From assembly GCA_910588095.1 (NCBI GenBank), contig CAJUQH010000010.1, forward strand, positions 1-64,000: DNA of 64,000 nucleotides. The letters run 5' to 3'. The translations under genes and the position numbers were made by a program. Each line of letters starts with the position of its first letter. Position 1 is the first letter of the stretch. Below, piece after piece: positions 53,701 through 61,537 of this stretch. The DNA comes from an uncultured Eggerthellaceae bacterium. Lineage in GTDB: Bacteria; Actinomycetota; Coriobacteriia; Coriobacteriales; Eggerthellaceae. Under the pieces are notes generated by a model, which saw nothing but the letters and a program-made list of their open reading frames with translations, searched no databases and was not told the origin of the DNA.

Positions 53701-54969
53701 TACTATGCTCGGTTCACCGATAAGGTGGATGTGTTCTGGGATGCTAACGGGGGCTCGTGGCCTGGCAATGCGACCAAGCAAAGCGAGAAGAAGCTGAGCC
53801 AAGAAGAATATAATGCTTACGGTACTCCTCCTTCGCGACCAGGGTATAGTTTTGAAGGATGGGCTACGTCTCGGACTGGCACTGCGGTGAAGTTTCCCCG
53901 TTCCCTCTCGTCCCGCGAGGCGGCGTCTGAGACCCTCTATGCTATTTGGAGTGAGAAGCCTATCATGCTGACTTGGTCGTTCGCATACTACGTCGGCGGC
54001 CCGACGAATCTCGCCACTTGGGGGACGCCGGGGGATAGCAATCCCCGCACAACCACCAAGGCCTATGCTGCAGATGCGGTATTGGGGGACGCTTATCAAA
54101 AGACACGGCCTGTCCATATCCTTGGTGATGAGGTGGTGGCGTTCGATGGATGGTATGTGACACCAGATGGCGGGACTGACGCAACGCATGACCCTGCATT
54201 GAAGGTGAGCGAGAACACGCCGCTTCCAGCACAAGACACCACCTACTATGCCCGGTGGAGAGGCGTAAAGCAGGTCACCTGGGATGCAAATGGGGGCTCG
54301 TGGGACGATGGGGCTACCCAGCAGCAAGCAGGCGTTCCGTTCGGGGATATGACGGATAGGTACGACATCGCACCGAAGCGAAACGGCTACTTCTTCGATG
54401 GATGGAGCGCCACCAAAGATGGGGAACTGGCTTCCTTCCCGATAGAGATTAGGACAAATACGACATATTACGCTCGATGGAAATCGGTTGTGTCGGCTGA
54501 CGCGCCCATGGACGCCACCGTGCGGGTGGACTTGCTGGGCATCGAGGATCAGGCGATGGAGCCGGGCAAGGAAGGCTACATCGAGTCGCGAAGCGGAGCC
54601 CCGCTCAAGGTGGAGAGCGTCGCCTTCACGCGCGAGGCCGGAGCCGAGCAGCTGTTCGGCAGCAGCTTCGGGCAGGTGTCGCTCCAAGCGCTTGCAGGCG
54701 ACGACGCCTCCTGGGTCACAGGCACGCCTGCCTTCTCGTTCGCCCTCGATGCGGCAGGGGCCGATGCCGTCGAGGACGACGAGGCAAGGCTCGCTCCCTT
54801 CGCCATGTCGGGATACGAGGAGCGCATCCCCATAAGCTATCGCTTCGCCATACCTTCTGACGTGCTGGCGGCCATCGACCCGGCTTGCTTCGAGCAGGTG
54901 ACCACGTCGGTCTGCTCGGTGGTCTACACGGTGGCGTTGCAGAACCCGCCGCAGGGCCCGTCGGCCTGA
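50764..54969 (+). CDS. Secreted BspA-like/InlB-repeat surface protein 3
   Basis: 1401 residues from the ATG at 50764; the frame is open further upstream, but that part is leader RNA, and this start aligns with MRASAVS of protein 1 and has GGAAGGAG before it. Signal peptide 1-35. LRR_5 repeats at ~173-356, a unique segment ~376-613, six or more diverged InlB B-type repeats at ~614-1239 (DANGGEIDEV, DANGGTAGS, WDANGGSWPG, GYSFEGWATS, YARW), then the shared C-terminal domain (VRVDLLGIEDQ...ISYRFAIPSD...VVYTVALQ). No LPXTG or membrane anchor. The repeat DNA is less GC-rich than its flanks. Confidence 0.85.
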   Translation: MRAPAVSSISKIVAAAFAALLIFALVPTDAFAEGEGASESGVEAVASGLSDQSNDFADSVILSEDNEAASPSVTLSGASGGGEVEGSNTKPLTLASGVVGKPSNFINSDVAFDGEPVIGSFIVDGLTFAVIDESNVELVGVASSVTLSEAAEGGVVEGSNSNQASEAGLASLALPESVTYEGVSYTLASIAPYAFYLSGMTSVMLPASVNDVDDRAFRSSDVASVQIAEGNPFYSSFDGALYDASQSSLLLIPEGKQGAVLLPKTAEVAEASVFSHCPLVDSISVEKDGAAFASENGLLYTSDLTTLLRVPAGATEITIRDGCTTIAAGALEACAKLTTINAPASATSISPYALSREPVTVAPVASVVAEPSTAETGSIDAGERQISTMVALTAVDRALPVVDTSRIVLNLGGGAIALPWQCIGFTIEETAGSEEVGASLVAQSEGMSLSADMQSASTNRASGGFPCVLVYLAPGYNLKYKVDAWNIHPGIDYATWDQASINMDPNVSPNQGIPFIGLQPSSGYAWTRYTDDGTNNFVTSYHVLLDGRGAWNPIQSIRFLQLSSAGAYSSYKITLQEATEALNQGLIGPNGGWGFSFPGDGSIAKIFAYYDEYYPNIRFDANGGEIDEVGTKDIKVDDLNLLTTPTPTRAGYDFQGWYTEASDGTKVCDANKSQRFFYDTTLYAHWTKKASYTVTFEKNGGIGGTSSAYYWPDNGYTSSETSTTIKKITAPTLTGWSFKGYTDNFGTNSYLYVKSDGSATTRQVTSNDRKLYANWAKTVTLDANGGTAGSLKSLTAGIGRPLGQKCTQVKEDHSDYPIRSLFKKGITDDEDWAPTRTGYTFGGYYDTAESTGGTCYINAAGKAQGKVDSAIPSTLYARWTANDITLTWSLEYQIGTPPLAYWSDGDINDRDERTTSAQYSSTAIIGTALQTVEPRHSLAGTDKLQFMGWYTAPSSSTATLHGSEGRVDENTPLPSSDTTYYARFTDKVDVFWDANGGSWPGNATKQSEKKLSQEEYNAYGTPPSRPGYSFEGWATSRTGTAVKFPRSLSSREAASETLYAIWSEKPIMLTWSFAYYVGGPTNLATWGTPGDSNPRTTTKAYAADAVLGDAYQKTRPVHILGDEVVAFDGWYVTPDGGTDATHDPALKVSENTPLPAQDTTYYARWRGVKQVTWDANGGSWDDGATQQQAGVPFGDMTDRYDIAPKRNGYFFDGWSATKDGELASFPIEIRTNTTYYARWKSVVSADAPMDATVRVDLLGIEDQAMEPGKEGYIESRSGAPLKVESVAFTREAGAEQLFGSSFGQVSLQALAGDDASWVTGTPAFSFALDAAGADAVEDDEARLAPFAMSGYEERIPISYRFAIPSDVLAAIDPACFEQVTTSVCSVVYTVALQNPPQGPSA
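50941..51240 (+). repeat. Three in-frame VILSE-type interspersed repeats
   Basis: The copies begin at 50941 (truncated at the end), 50980 (arms GCCTCC/GGAGGC, end GTCGAAGGGTCC at 51024) and 51196 (arms GCCGCC/GGCGGC, end at 51240). All are read in the same frame as in genes 1 and 2. Confidence 0.75.
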
Positions 54970-55008
54970 GCGCCGTGCGCATCGCATGACTGACGGCTTG
55001 CGACCTAT

Positions 55009-55045
55009 GGAAGCGCCTGCGGGTTCCCGCGGGCGCTTCCCTTTT
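55009..55045 (+). terminator. Terminator after surface gene 3
   Basis: GGAAGCGCC and GGCGCTTCC pair, with an inner GCGGG/CCCGC extension, followed by CTTTTC. Confidence 0.85.
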
Positions 55046-55105
55046 CAGCGTCTCGCTAGAATCAATGCCAAGCGTGCATTGAGCAATTGATGTTGCACTT
55101 TATCC

Positions 55106-55190
55106 ATTTCGTCGCAAAATGGCGATTTCAGATTGCTCATTTCGTCGCAAAACGCGCATTTTACTTTCCCTATTCCGTCGCAAAGAGCGG
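55106..55190. repeat. Three direct repeats of ATTTCGTCGCAAAA at exact 33-bp spacing
   Basis: The copies begin at 55106, 55139 and 55172. The first two share ATTTCGTCGCAAAA and then .GCG.ATTT; the third reads ATTCCGTCGCAAA. They lie 60-145 bases before ettA. A spacing of three helical turns puts all copies on the same face of DNA, as expected for cooperative protein binding. Confidence 0.75.
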
Positions 55191-55250
55191 CTGTCTTTAG
55201 TGTACGATGGCACTCGACCATCAGAGCGTGAGCACGCAGAAGGAGCTTCC

Positions 55251-56930
55251 ATGGCGGAATTCATCTACACCATGAACGGGGCGCGCAAGGCCCACAACGA
55301 CAAGGTCATACTCGACGACGTGACGCTGGCCTTCTACCCGGGCGCCAAGATAGGCGTGGTGGGCCCCAACGGCGCGGGCAAGTCGACGCTGCTCAAGGTG
55401 ATGGCTGGCCTGGAAGAGGTCAGCAACGGCGAGGCGCGTCTGTCGCCGGGCTACACGGTGGGCATCCTGCAGCAGGAGCCGCCGCTGGATGAGGACGCCA
55501 CGGTGCGCGAGAACATCGAGCAGGCCTTCGCCGACGTCATAGCCAAGGTGGCGCGCTTCAACGCCATCGGCGAGGAGATGGCCGACCCCGACGCCGACTA
55601 CGACGCGCTCATGGAGGAGATGGGCAAGCTGCAAGACGAGATAGACGCGGCCGACGGCTGGGACCTGGACAGCCAGCTTTCCCAGGCCATGGATGCGCTG
55701 CAGTGCCCCGACCCCGATGCGCCGGTGAATGTCCTTTCGGGCGGCGAGCGGCGCCGCGTGGCCCTGTGCCGCCTGCTGCTCGAGGCGCCCGACTTGCTGC
55801 TGCTTGACGAGCCTACCAACCACCTGGACGCCGAGAGCGTGCTGTGGCTGGAGAAGTTCCTGAAGGACTACCCCGGCGCGGTGCTGGCCGTCACCCACGA
55901 CCGCTACTTCCTAGATAACGTGGCCGAGTGGATATGCGAGGTGGACCGCGGCCAGCTGTTCCCCTACAAGGGCAACTACTCCACCTACCTCGAGACGAAG
56001 GCCGCGCGCCTGGCAGCCCAAGGCCAGCAGCAGGCCAAGCTGGCGAAGCGCATGGCGCGCGAGCTGGAATGGGTGCGCAGCAGCCCAAAGGCCCGCCAGT
56101 CCAAGTCGAAGGCGCGCCTGGAGCGCTTCGAGCAGATGGCGGCCGAAGCGCGCAACGCCGAGAAGCTGGACTTCACTGACATCCAGATCCCCGTGGGGCC
56201 GCGGTTGGGCGCGAAGGTGCTCGAGGCAGAGCACTTGGTCAAGTCGTTCGGCGACCGCGTGCTCATCGACGACTTGTCATTCAAGCTGCCGCAGGGCGGC
56301 ATCGTGGGCGTCATCGGACCCAACGGCGTGGGCAAGTCGACCCTGTTCAAGATGATCATGGGGATCGAAGAGCCGACGAGCGGCGCGCTGACCGCGGGCG
56401 AGACGGTGAAGATATCCTACGTGGACCAGAACCGCGAGGGCATCGACGGCGACAAGACGCTGTTCGAGGTGGTGTCCGACGGGCTGGACTACATGAAGGT
56501 GGGCGACACCGAGATACCCAGCCGCGCCTACGTGGCCAGCTTCGGCTTCAAGGGGAGCGACCAGCAGAAGCCGGCGAAGGTGCTCTCGGGCGGCGAGCGC
56601 AACCGCCTGAACCTGGCGCTGACGCTCAAGCAGGGCGGCAACCTGCTGCTGCTGGACGAGCCGACGAACGACCTGGACGTGGAGACGCTGTCCAGCCTGG
56701 AGGAGGCGCTGCTGGCGTTCCCGGGCTGCTCGGTGGTGACCAGCCACGACCGCTTCTTCCTCGACCGCGTGGCCACGCACATACTGGCGTGGGAGGGCAC
56801 CGACGACGAGCCGGGCCGTTGGTTCTGGTTCGAGGGCAACTTCGACGACTACCAGAAGAACCGCGTGGAGCGCTTGGGGCCCGAGGCCGCCAAGCCGCAC
56901 CGGGTGCATCGCAAGCTGACGCGCGACTAG
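55251..56930 (+). CDS. ettA: ABC-F protein, energy-dependent translational throttle EttA
   Basis: 559 residues from the ATG after AGAAGGAG; the longer open frame upstream is the repeat region. Two ABC domains with Walker A GPNGAGKST and GPNGVGKST, signatures LSGGERRRVALCRLLL and LSGGERNRLNLAL, Walker B LLLLDEPTNHLD and LLLLDEPTNDLD. The arm region and the linker (YKGNYSTYLETKAARL...) fit EttA, which binds the ribosomal E site. No membrane domain. A terminator follows. Confidence 0.93.
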   Translation: MAEFIYTMNGARKAHNDKVILDDVTLAFYPGAKIGVVGPNGAGKSTLLKVMAGLEEVSNGEARLSPGYTVGILQQEPPLDEDATVRENIEQAFADVIAKVARFNAIGEEMADPDADYDALMEEMGKLQDEIDAADGWDLDSQLSQAMDALQCPDPDAPVNVLSGGERRRVALCRLLLEAPDLLLLDEPTNHLDAESVLWLEKFLKDYPGAVLAVTHDRYFLDNVAEWICEVDRGQLFPYKGNYSTYLETKAARLAAQGQQQAKLAKRMARELEWVRSSPKARQSKSKARLERFEQMAAEARNAEKLDFTDIQIPVGPRLGAKVLEAEHLVKSFGDRVLIDDLSFKLPQGGIVGVIGPNGVGKSTLFKMIMGIEEPTSGALTAGETVKISYVDQNREGIDGDKTLFEVVSDGLDYMKVGDTEIPSRAYVASFGFKGSDQQKPAKVLSGGERNRLNLALTLKQGGNLLLLDEPTNDLDVETLSSLEEALLAFPGCSVVTSHDRFFLDRVATHILAWEGTDDEPGRWFWFEGNFDDYQKNRVERLGPEAAKPHRVHRKLTRD

Positions 56931-56956
56931 GTGCGCTGGGGCATATCGGCTGTTGG

Positions 56957-56984
56957 GAAGGGCTCCTTGCGGGGCCCTTTCTTC
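56957..56984 (+). terminator. Terminator after ettA
   Basis: The stem AAGGGCTCC/GGGGCCCTT (one G-U pair) has loop TTGC and continues into TTTCTTC. Confidence 0.8.
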
Positions 56985-57041
56985 ATGGAGTGGGCAGGGC
57001 TTGCCGGCGCTGGCGGGATGGCTGATCGCTCGGCTGCGCGG

Positions 57042-57953
57042 TCACTCGGTGCGCTGCAGCACCAGGTAGCGGTTGAGATTGCCGGGCTTTCCGTCAGCCG
57101 AGAAGCGGGCGACCTCGCGGGCTGTGAGGGCCGCGGGCAAGGGGCTCATGGCGCTGCTGGCGCTGGACGCCGTAGTGGGGTCGAGCTTGCTGTCGCTGGG
57201 CGCCCTGGTGGCGTCGGGCGAGGCGGCGACGGCTGCGGCTGCGAGCGCATCGACTTCTTCCTCGGCGAAGTGGTGGCAGTAGCGGAAGGCGTCGGCGTCA
57301 TCCTGCCAGCCCATGAGGTAGTCGCCGGCGGGCAACGGCGGCAGGCCCAGCTGCGCGCGGCCGCGGGCGGTGGCCCGTTGGGCCTTGGCGCGCAGGCGTG
57401 GGTCGCAGGCGAACTGCCAGAGCGACACGGCGACGATGCCGCCAGGGCGCACGGCCGCCACGAGCGCCTGCATGAGGCGCTGCCGGGCGGCTGCGCCCGG
57501 TATGTGGTGGAACAGCCCGAAGGCCACGGCCAGGTCGGCCGGGGGCGCGCCGAATCGGGCGGCAAGGGCATCGGGCGCGGCGCCGTCTAGCAAGGCTCCT
57601 GCCAGGTCGAGCTCGACGAGGTGCGCAGCGAGGCGGCCCGCTGCGCCGCGTTCGGCCGCAGCGTGGGCGGCCCCTTCCGCCATGAGCGCGGGGCAGTTGT
57701 CGACGCCCCAGGCCTCTACCGGGCCTTCTGCGTGCTGGGCCAAGAAGCGCTCGAAGCGCAGGTTGCCGCAGCCCACGTCGAGCACGCGCAGGGGGCGGCC
57801 CAGGTCGTGCGGCTCGGCCAGGGGCGCGATGCGGCCCCATAGCTGCTCCCAGCCATCCCACGGCTGCTGGCGCGTGGCCGAGAACGACGGCGCCGTGCGG
57901 GCATAGAACTGCCGGGTGAGCGCTGCGAGCTGGCGGGCCAGGGTGTCGTCCAT
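57042..57953 (-). CDS. Class I SAM-dependent methyltransferase
   Basis: 303 residues from the ATG at 57953. The SAM loop VLDVGCGNLRFERFL is at ~57-71, followed by GVDNCPALMA and a motif IV-like VAFGLFHHIPG. The N-terminal WDGWEQLW and the late YLMGWQDDADAFRYCHHF recall tRNA-modifying or ALKBH8-like methyltransferases, but I cannot name the substrate. It is divergent from elp3, a tRNA-modifying enzyme, so a tRNA role is possible. AAGGA lies 11 bases before the ATG. Confidence 0.75.
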   Translation of the reverse strand: MDDTLARQLAALTRQFYARTAPSFSATRQQPWDGWEQLWGRIAPLAEPHDLGRPLRVLDVGCGNLRFERFLAQHAEGPVEAWGVDNCPALMAEGAAHAAAERGAAGRLAAHLVELDLAGALLDGAAPDALAARFGAPPADLAVAFGLFHHIPGAAARQRLMQALVAAVRPGGIVAVSLWQFACDPRLRAKAQRATARGRAQLGLPPLPAGDYLMGWQDDADAFRYCHHFAEEEVDALAAAAVAASPDATRAPSDSKLDPTTASSASSAMSPLPAALTAREVARFSADGKPGNLNRYLVLQRTE

Positions 57954-58105
57954 GGGGCGGCGGTTCCTTTCGAGGGCGCGTGGGGCGGGCTGACGTGAGG
58001 CAAGTTGACGCGGTGCGGCGCACGGCACAAGGCTCGATGTCGTGGCAGGCGGGCGCTTGCGGGGCGCGGGCAGCTCGCGCGCAGGGGCGCCGCTGCCGCT
58101 TTCAG

Positions 58106-58111
58106 TATAAT
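58106..58111 (+). promoter_or_regulatory. -10 box placing the elp3 transcript start at its ATG
   Basis: TATAAT, then seven bases, then ATG at 58119. An earlier in-frame ATG (58110) overlaps the box and so cannot be used from this promoter. Confidence 0.6.
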
Positions 58112-58118
58112 GCCGACC

Positions 58119-59948
58119 ATGGAAACCGCCATCGAGGAGATAGTCGCGCGCCTGAAGGCCAGCCCCGACGACCCGAGCCAGGAATGGCTCGACAAGCTGC
58201 TGCGCCGTCGCAACCGCGCTGCGCACGACCCCGCGCGCACCGTGGCGAAGAAGCGGCTGCTGCCGTTCTACCTGCAAGCGAAGGCCGAGCGGCCCGACCA
58301 GTGGCGCTCGTGGGGCATCGACGACGCCACCGAGGAGCGCCTGCTGCGCCTTCTGCGCGCCAAGCCGCGCCGCACGGCCAGCGGCGTGGCCACCATCACG
58401 GTGCTGACCAAGCCGCACCCCTGCTCGAGCGATTGCGCCTACTGCCCGAGCGACGTGCGCATGCCCAAGAGCTACCTGGCCGACGAGCCGGCTTGCCAGC
58501 GGGCCGAGCGCTGCTTCTTCGACCCGTACCTGCAGGTGGCGCTGCGGCTGCGGGCGCTCACGGCCATGGGGCACGCCACCGACAAGGTGGAGCTCATCGT
58601 GCTGGGCGGCACGTGGAGCGACTACGGCGAAGGCTACCAGGCGTGGTTCATGGCCGAGCTGTTCCGCGCGCTCAACGACGCGGGCACGCTGGGCATAGGC
58701 TCGCCAGCGGCGCTGCAGCAGGCGGCTGAGCGCGAGGCGAGCTACCGCCGGGCGGGCATCGCCAACGGGCGCGAGCAGCTGGCGGAAGCCACGGCCGAGG
58801 CGCAGCGCCAGGTGGATGCCGGTGCGCTGGGCTACAACCAGGCGGTGGCCCAGCTCTATGGCCAGCCTGGCTGCGGCTGGCAGCAGGCAGCCGCCTTCCA
58901 GCATGCGACGCTGGCCGACGTGGAGGCGCAGCACTGCGCCAACGAGCAAGCGACGCACCGCTGCGTGGGGCTGGTCATCGAGACGCGGCCCGACCTGGTG
59001 ATGCCCGAGAGCCTGGCCCTCATGCGCCGCATGGGCTGCACGAAGGTGCAGATGGGCATCCAGAGCCTGGACGAAGCCGTGCTGGCGCGCAACGGCCGCG
59101 GCATCGGGCGCGCGACCATCGCGCGGGCCTTCCGCCTGCTGCGGGCCTACGGCTTCAAGGTGCACGTGCATTTCATGGTGAACCTGCTGGGCGCCACGCC
59201 CGCCACCGACCGGGCTGACTACGTGCGCCTGGTGACCGAGGCGCCCTTCCAGCCCGACGAGGTGAAGCTCTACCCCTGCGCGCTCGTGGCCAGCAGCCGG
59301 CTCATGGCGGCGTACCGCGCCGGCGACTGGGTGCCCTACGGCGAGGACGAGCTCACGGCGGTGCTGGCCGACGACGTGCGCGCCACGCCGTGCTTCACGC
59401 GCATATCGCGCATGATCCGCGACATATCGGCCCACGATATCGTGGCGGGCAGCAAGAAGGCCAACCTGCGCCAGGCGGTGGAGGCGCGCCTGGCCGCCGA
59501 GGGCGCCACGGTGCGCGAGATACGCTGCCGCGAGATAGCCACCGACGACGTGGACGCCGCGCAGCTGGCCCTGCGCGAGCACGCCTACGTAACGGAAGGC
59601 ACCAGCGAGCGCTTCCTGGAATGGGTGACGCCGGAAGGGCGCATCGCGGGGTTCCTGCGGCTGTCGCTGCCCGAGCGCACGGTCGAGCAGGAGGCCCTTT
59701 CGCCGTGCGCGCCCGGCGAGGCCATGATACGCGAGGTGCACGTGTACGGCACGGCGGCGCGGCTGGGGAAGGCGGGCGAGGGTGCCCAGCACCAGGGGCT
59801 CGGGCGGCAGCTGGTCGAGCGGGCGTGCGCCATCGCCGCGGCCGAGGGCTACCGCGCGGCGAACGTCATCAGCGCGGTGGGCACGCGCGAATACTACCGG
59901 CGCTTGGGGTTCGAAGACGCGGGCCTGTACCAACGGCGCGCGCTGTAG
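58119..59948 (+). CDS. Elp3-like radical SAM/GNAT tRNA uridine-34 modifying enzyme
   Basis: 609 residues. The radical-SAM cysteines are Cys102, Cys106 and Cys109 (CSSDCAYC), giving the family's Cx3Cx2C. The insert RAERCFFDPY and LIVLGGTWSDY are typical Elp3, and the C-terminal GNAT domain (HQGLGRQLVERACAIA...YYRRLGFEDAG) would use acetyl-CoA. It makes the carboxymethyl-type modification of U34. There is no ribosome-binding site; a leaderless start is likely. Confidence 0.93.
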   Translation: METAIEEIVARLKASPDDPSQEWLDKLLRRRNRAAHDPARTVAKKRLLPFYLQAKAERPDQWRSWGIDDATEERLLRLLRAKPRRTASGVATITVLTKPHPCSSDCAYCPSDVRMPKSYLADEPACQRAERCFFDPYLQVALRLRALTAMGHATDKVELIVLGGTWSDYGEGYQAWFMAELFRALNDAGTLGIGSPAALQQAAEREASYRRAGIANGREQLAEATAEAQRQVDAGALGYNQAVAQLYGQPGCGWQQAAAFQHATLADVEAQHCANEQATHRCVGLVIETRPDLVMPESLALMRRMGCTKVQMGIQSLDEAVLARNGRGIGRATIARAFRLLRAYGFKVHVHFMVNLLGATPATDRADYVRLVTEAPFQPDEVKLYPCALVASSRLMAAYRAGDWVPYGEDELTAVLADDVRATPCFTRISRMIRDISAHDIVAGSKKANLRQAVEARLAAEGATVREIRCREIATDDVDAAQLALREHAYVTEGTSERFLEWVTPEGRIAGFLRLSLPERTVEQEALSPCAPGEAMIREVHVYGTAARLGKAGEGAQHQGLGRQLVERACAIAAAEGYRAANVISAVGTREYYRRLGFEDAGLYQRRAL

Positions 59949-60061
59949 GCGCGGCGGCTGGCTGGCAGCGGGCTGGTTAGCCGCCGCGGAAGGTGCGCGG
60001 GCATGCAGGCGCCCAGGCGTGCGGGTACGCCGCGGGCGCGGGTTCTCCGTGAGGCGCGCTT

Positions 60062-61537
60062 CTAGCGGAAGGCCACTACCTGCGCGCCCATGAGGGCCGC
60101 GTCGGCCTCGTCGTGGGTGGCCATGAGCAGCGTGCGGCCGTGGAGGTGCGCCTCGGCCAGGAGCGCCGTGCGCTCGCGCGTGGCGGCATCGAGCCCGGTG
60201 AAGGGCTCGTCGAGCAGCAGCACTGCAGAAGGATGGGCGAGTGCCCGGGCCAGCTCGACGCGGCGGCGCATGCCGCCAGAAAGCTGCGACACGGGCTTGG
60301 CCAGCGCCTCAGGGGCGCCTTCGAGCAGCTGGGCGAGCAAGCTCAGGCCGTAGGTGAGCTCGGGTGCGGTACGGGCCGTCAGCGCCAGGTTCTCGGGCGC
60401 GGTGAGCCCTTCGATCAGGCGCGCCTCCTGGAGCATGGCGCTCACGTGCGGCGTGCGTCCGAGCACCCCATAGTCATGATGGTCCAGCGCGCAGGCCAGT
60501 CGCAAGAGCGTGGTCTTGCCCGAACCCGAAGGCGCCATGAGGGCGGCGCGACCGCCGGGCGGCACCTCCAAGGTGAACCCCTCGATGACCGTGTTGCCGT
60601 CGAAGCCCTTGGCCACGTCTTCGAAGGACAGCTCTGCCGGCGCGGGCCAGGGCAGGCTGGCACCTTCGGCTGCGCAGGCGGCTTCCGCGCTTGCGGCGCT
60701 CGCGGGCTCGGCAGCGGCGGGGGCCGCTGCGGCGGCAGCGGCAGGCATCGCCGCTTCGGCCTGGCGCACCCGCCGAGCCAGCCAGCGCTGGGGCAGCCGC
60801 GCCCCTGCGTCCACGAGCGCTACCACGGCGCGTTCCGAAAGCCATCCCAGCACCACCACGGCGGCGGTCCACGCGATGATGGCGGGCGTGTCCAACGTGA
60901 GCTTGGCCAGGTATACCTGCTCGCCGATAGAGGCCGCCGGCAGGCCGATGATCTCGGCAGCCACCCCGGCCTTCCAGGCCATGCCCGCTGCGGTCTTGGC
61001 GGCGGCGCGCAGGAAGGGGGCCGCTTCGGGCCAGCGGAACAGGAGGACCCGTCGGGCGCGGCTCGCGCCCAGCACGCACAGCATCTCGCCCATCAGGCCG
61101 TTGCGCGCGGCTACCGCTTCCACGACGGCGGCATAGAAGGGGGGCGCTACCACCAGGGCCACCACCACCGAAGTGGCTTGCGCGGCCCCGGCCCACACCA
61201 GCAGCAGCGCGATGATGCACACCACCGGCGTGCTCTTCACCACATGCATGAGGGGCGCCAGCGCCTCGCGCACCAGCCCGAAGCGCGCAGCCAGCGCGCC
61301 TGCGGCCACACCGAAGGCCGCCGCTGCCACGAACCCGATGCCGATGCGCGCGAGCGACTGCCCCACGCATTCCCAGAACACCGCCGTGGGCACCAGCGCC
61401 ACGAGGGCCTGGCCGGCTTCCATGGGGCCGCACAGCAGGAACCCGCTGCCCGCAGCCCAGGTGGCCGCTTGCCAGCAGGCCAGCCAGAACGCCGCTATGG
61501 CCAGGCGCTTGGCCCAGCGGGTAGCTCGGCGGCTCAT
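60062..61537 (-). CDS. ABC importer with permease and ATPase fused in one chain
   Basis: 491 residues. Residues 1-~255 are a BPD_transp_1 permease of the SsuC/TauC type, with the coupling motif region EMLCVLGASRARRVLLFRWPEAAP. An Ala-rich linker (~262-300) leads to an SsuB-type ATPase with Walker A APSGSGKTTLL (~333-343), LSGGMRRRVELARAL and LLLDEPFTGLD. Importers usually keep these on separate chains. It overlaps the binding-protein gene by ATGA, so both are co-translated. The ligand is unknown; nitrate/sulfonate/thiamine-precursor types share this fold. Confidence 0.88.
   Translation of the reverse strand: MSRRATRWAKRLAIAAFWLACWQAATWAAGSGFLLCGPMEAGQALVALVPTAVFWECVGQSLARIGIGFVAAAAFGVAAGALAARFGLVREALAPLMHVVKSTPVVCIIALLLVWAGAAQATSVVVALVVAPPFYAAVVEAVAARNGLMGEMLCVLGASRARRVLLFRWPEAAPFLRAAAKTAAGMAWKAGVAAEIIGLPAASIGEQVYLAKLTLDTPAIIAWTAAVVVLGWLSERAVVALVDAGARLPQRWLARRVRQAEAAMPAAAAAAAPAAAEPASAASAEAACAAEGASLPWPAPAELSFEDVAKGFDGNTVIEGFTLEVPPGGRAALMAPSGSGKTTLLRLACALDHHDYGVLGRTPHVSAMLQEARLIEGLTAPENLALTARTAPELTYGLSLLAQLLEGAPEALAKPVSQLSGGMRRRVELARALAHPSAVLLLDEPFTGLDAATRERTALLAEAHLHGRTLLMATHDEADAALMGAQVVAFR

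Noticed and set aside
55119..55250. N-terminal extension of EttA with SFRRK repeats
   Set aside because: It is the translation of the 33-bp DNA repeats; the real start at 55251 has a strong ribosome-binding site and the family's N-terminus.
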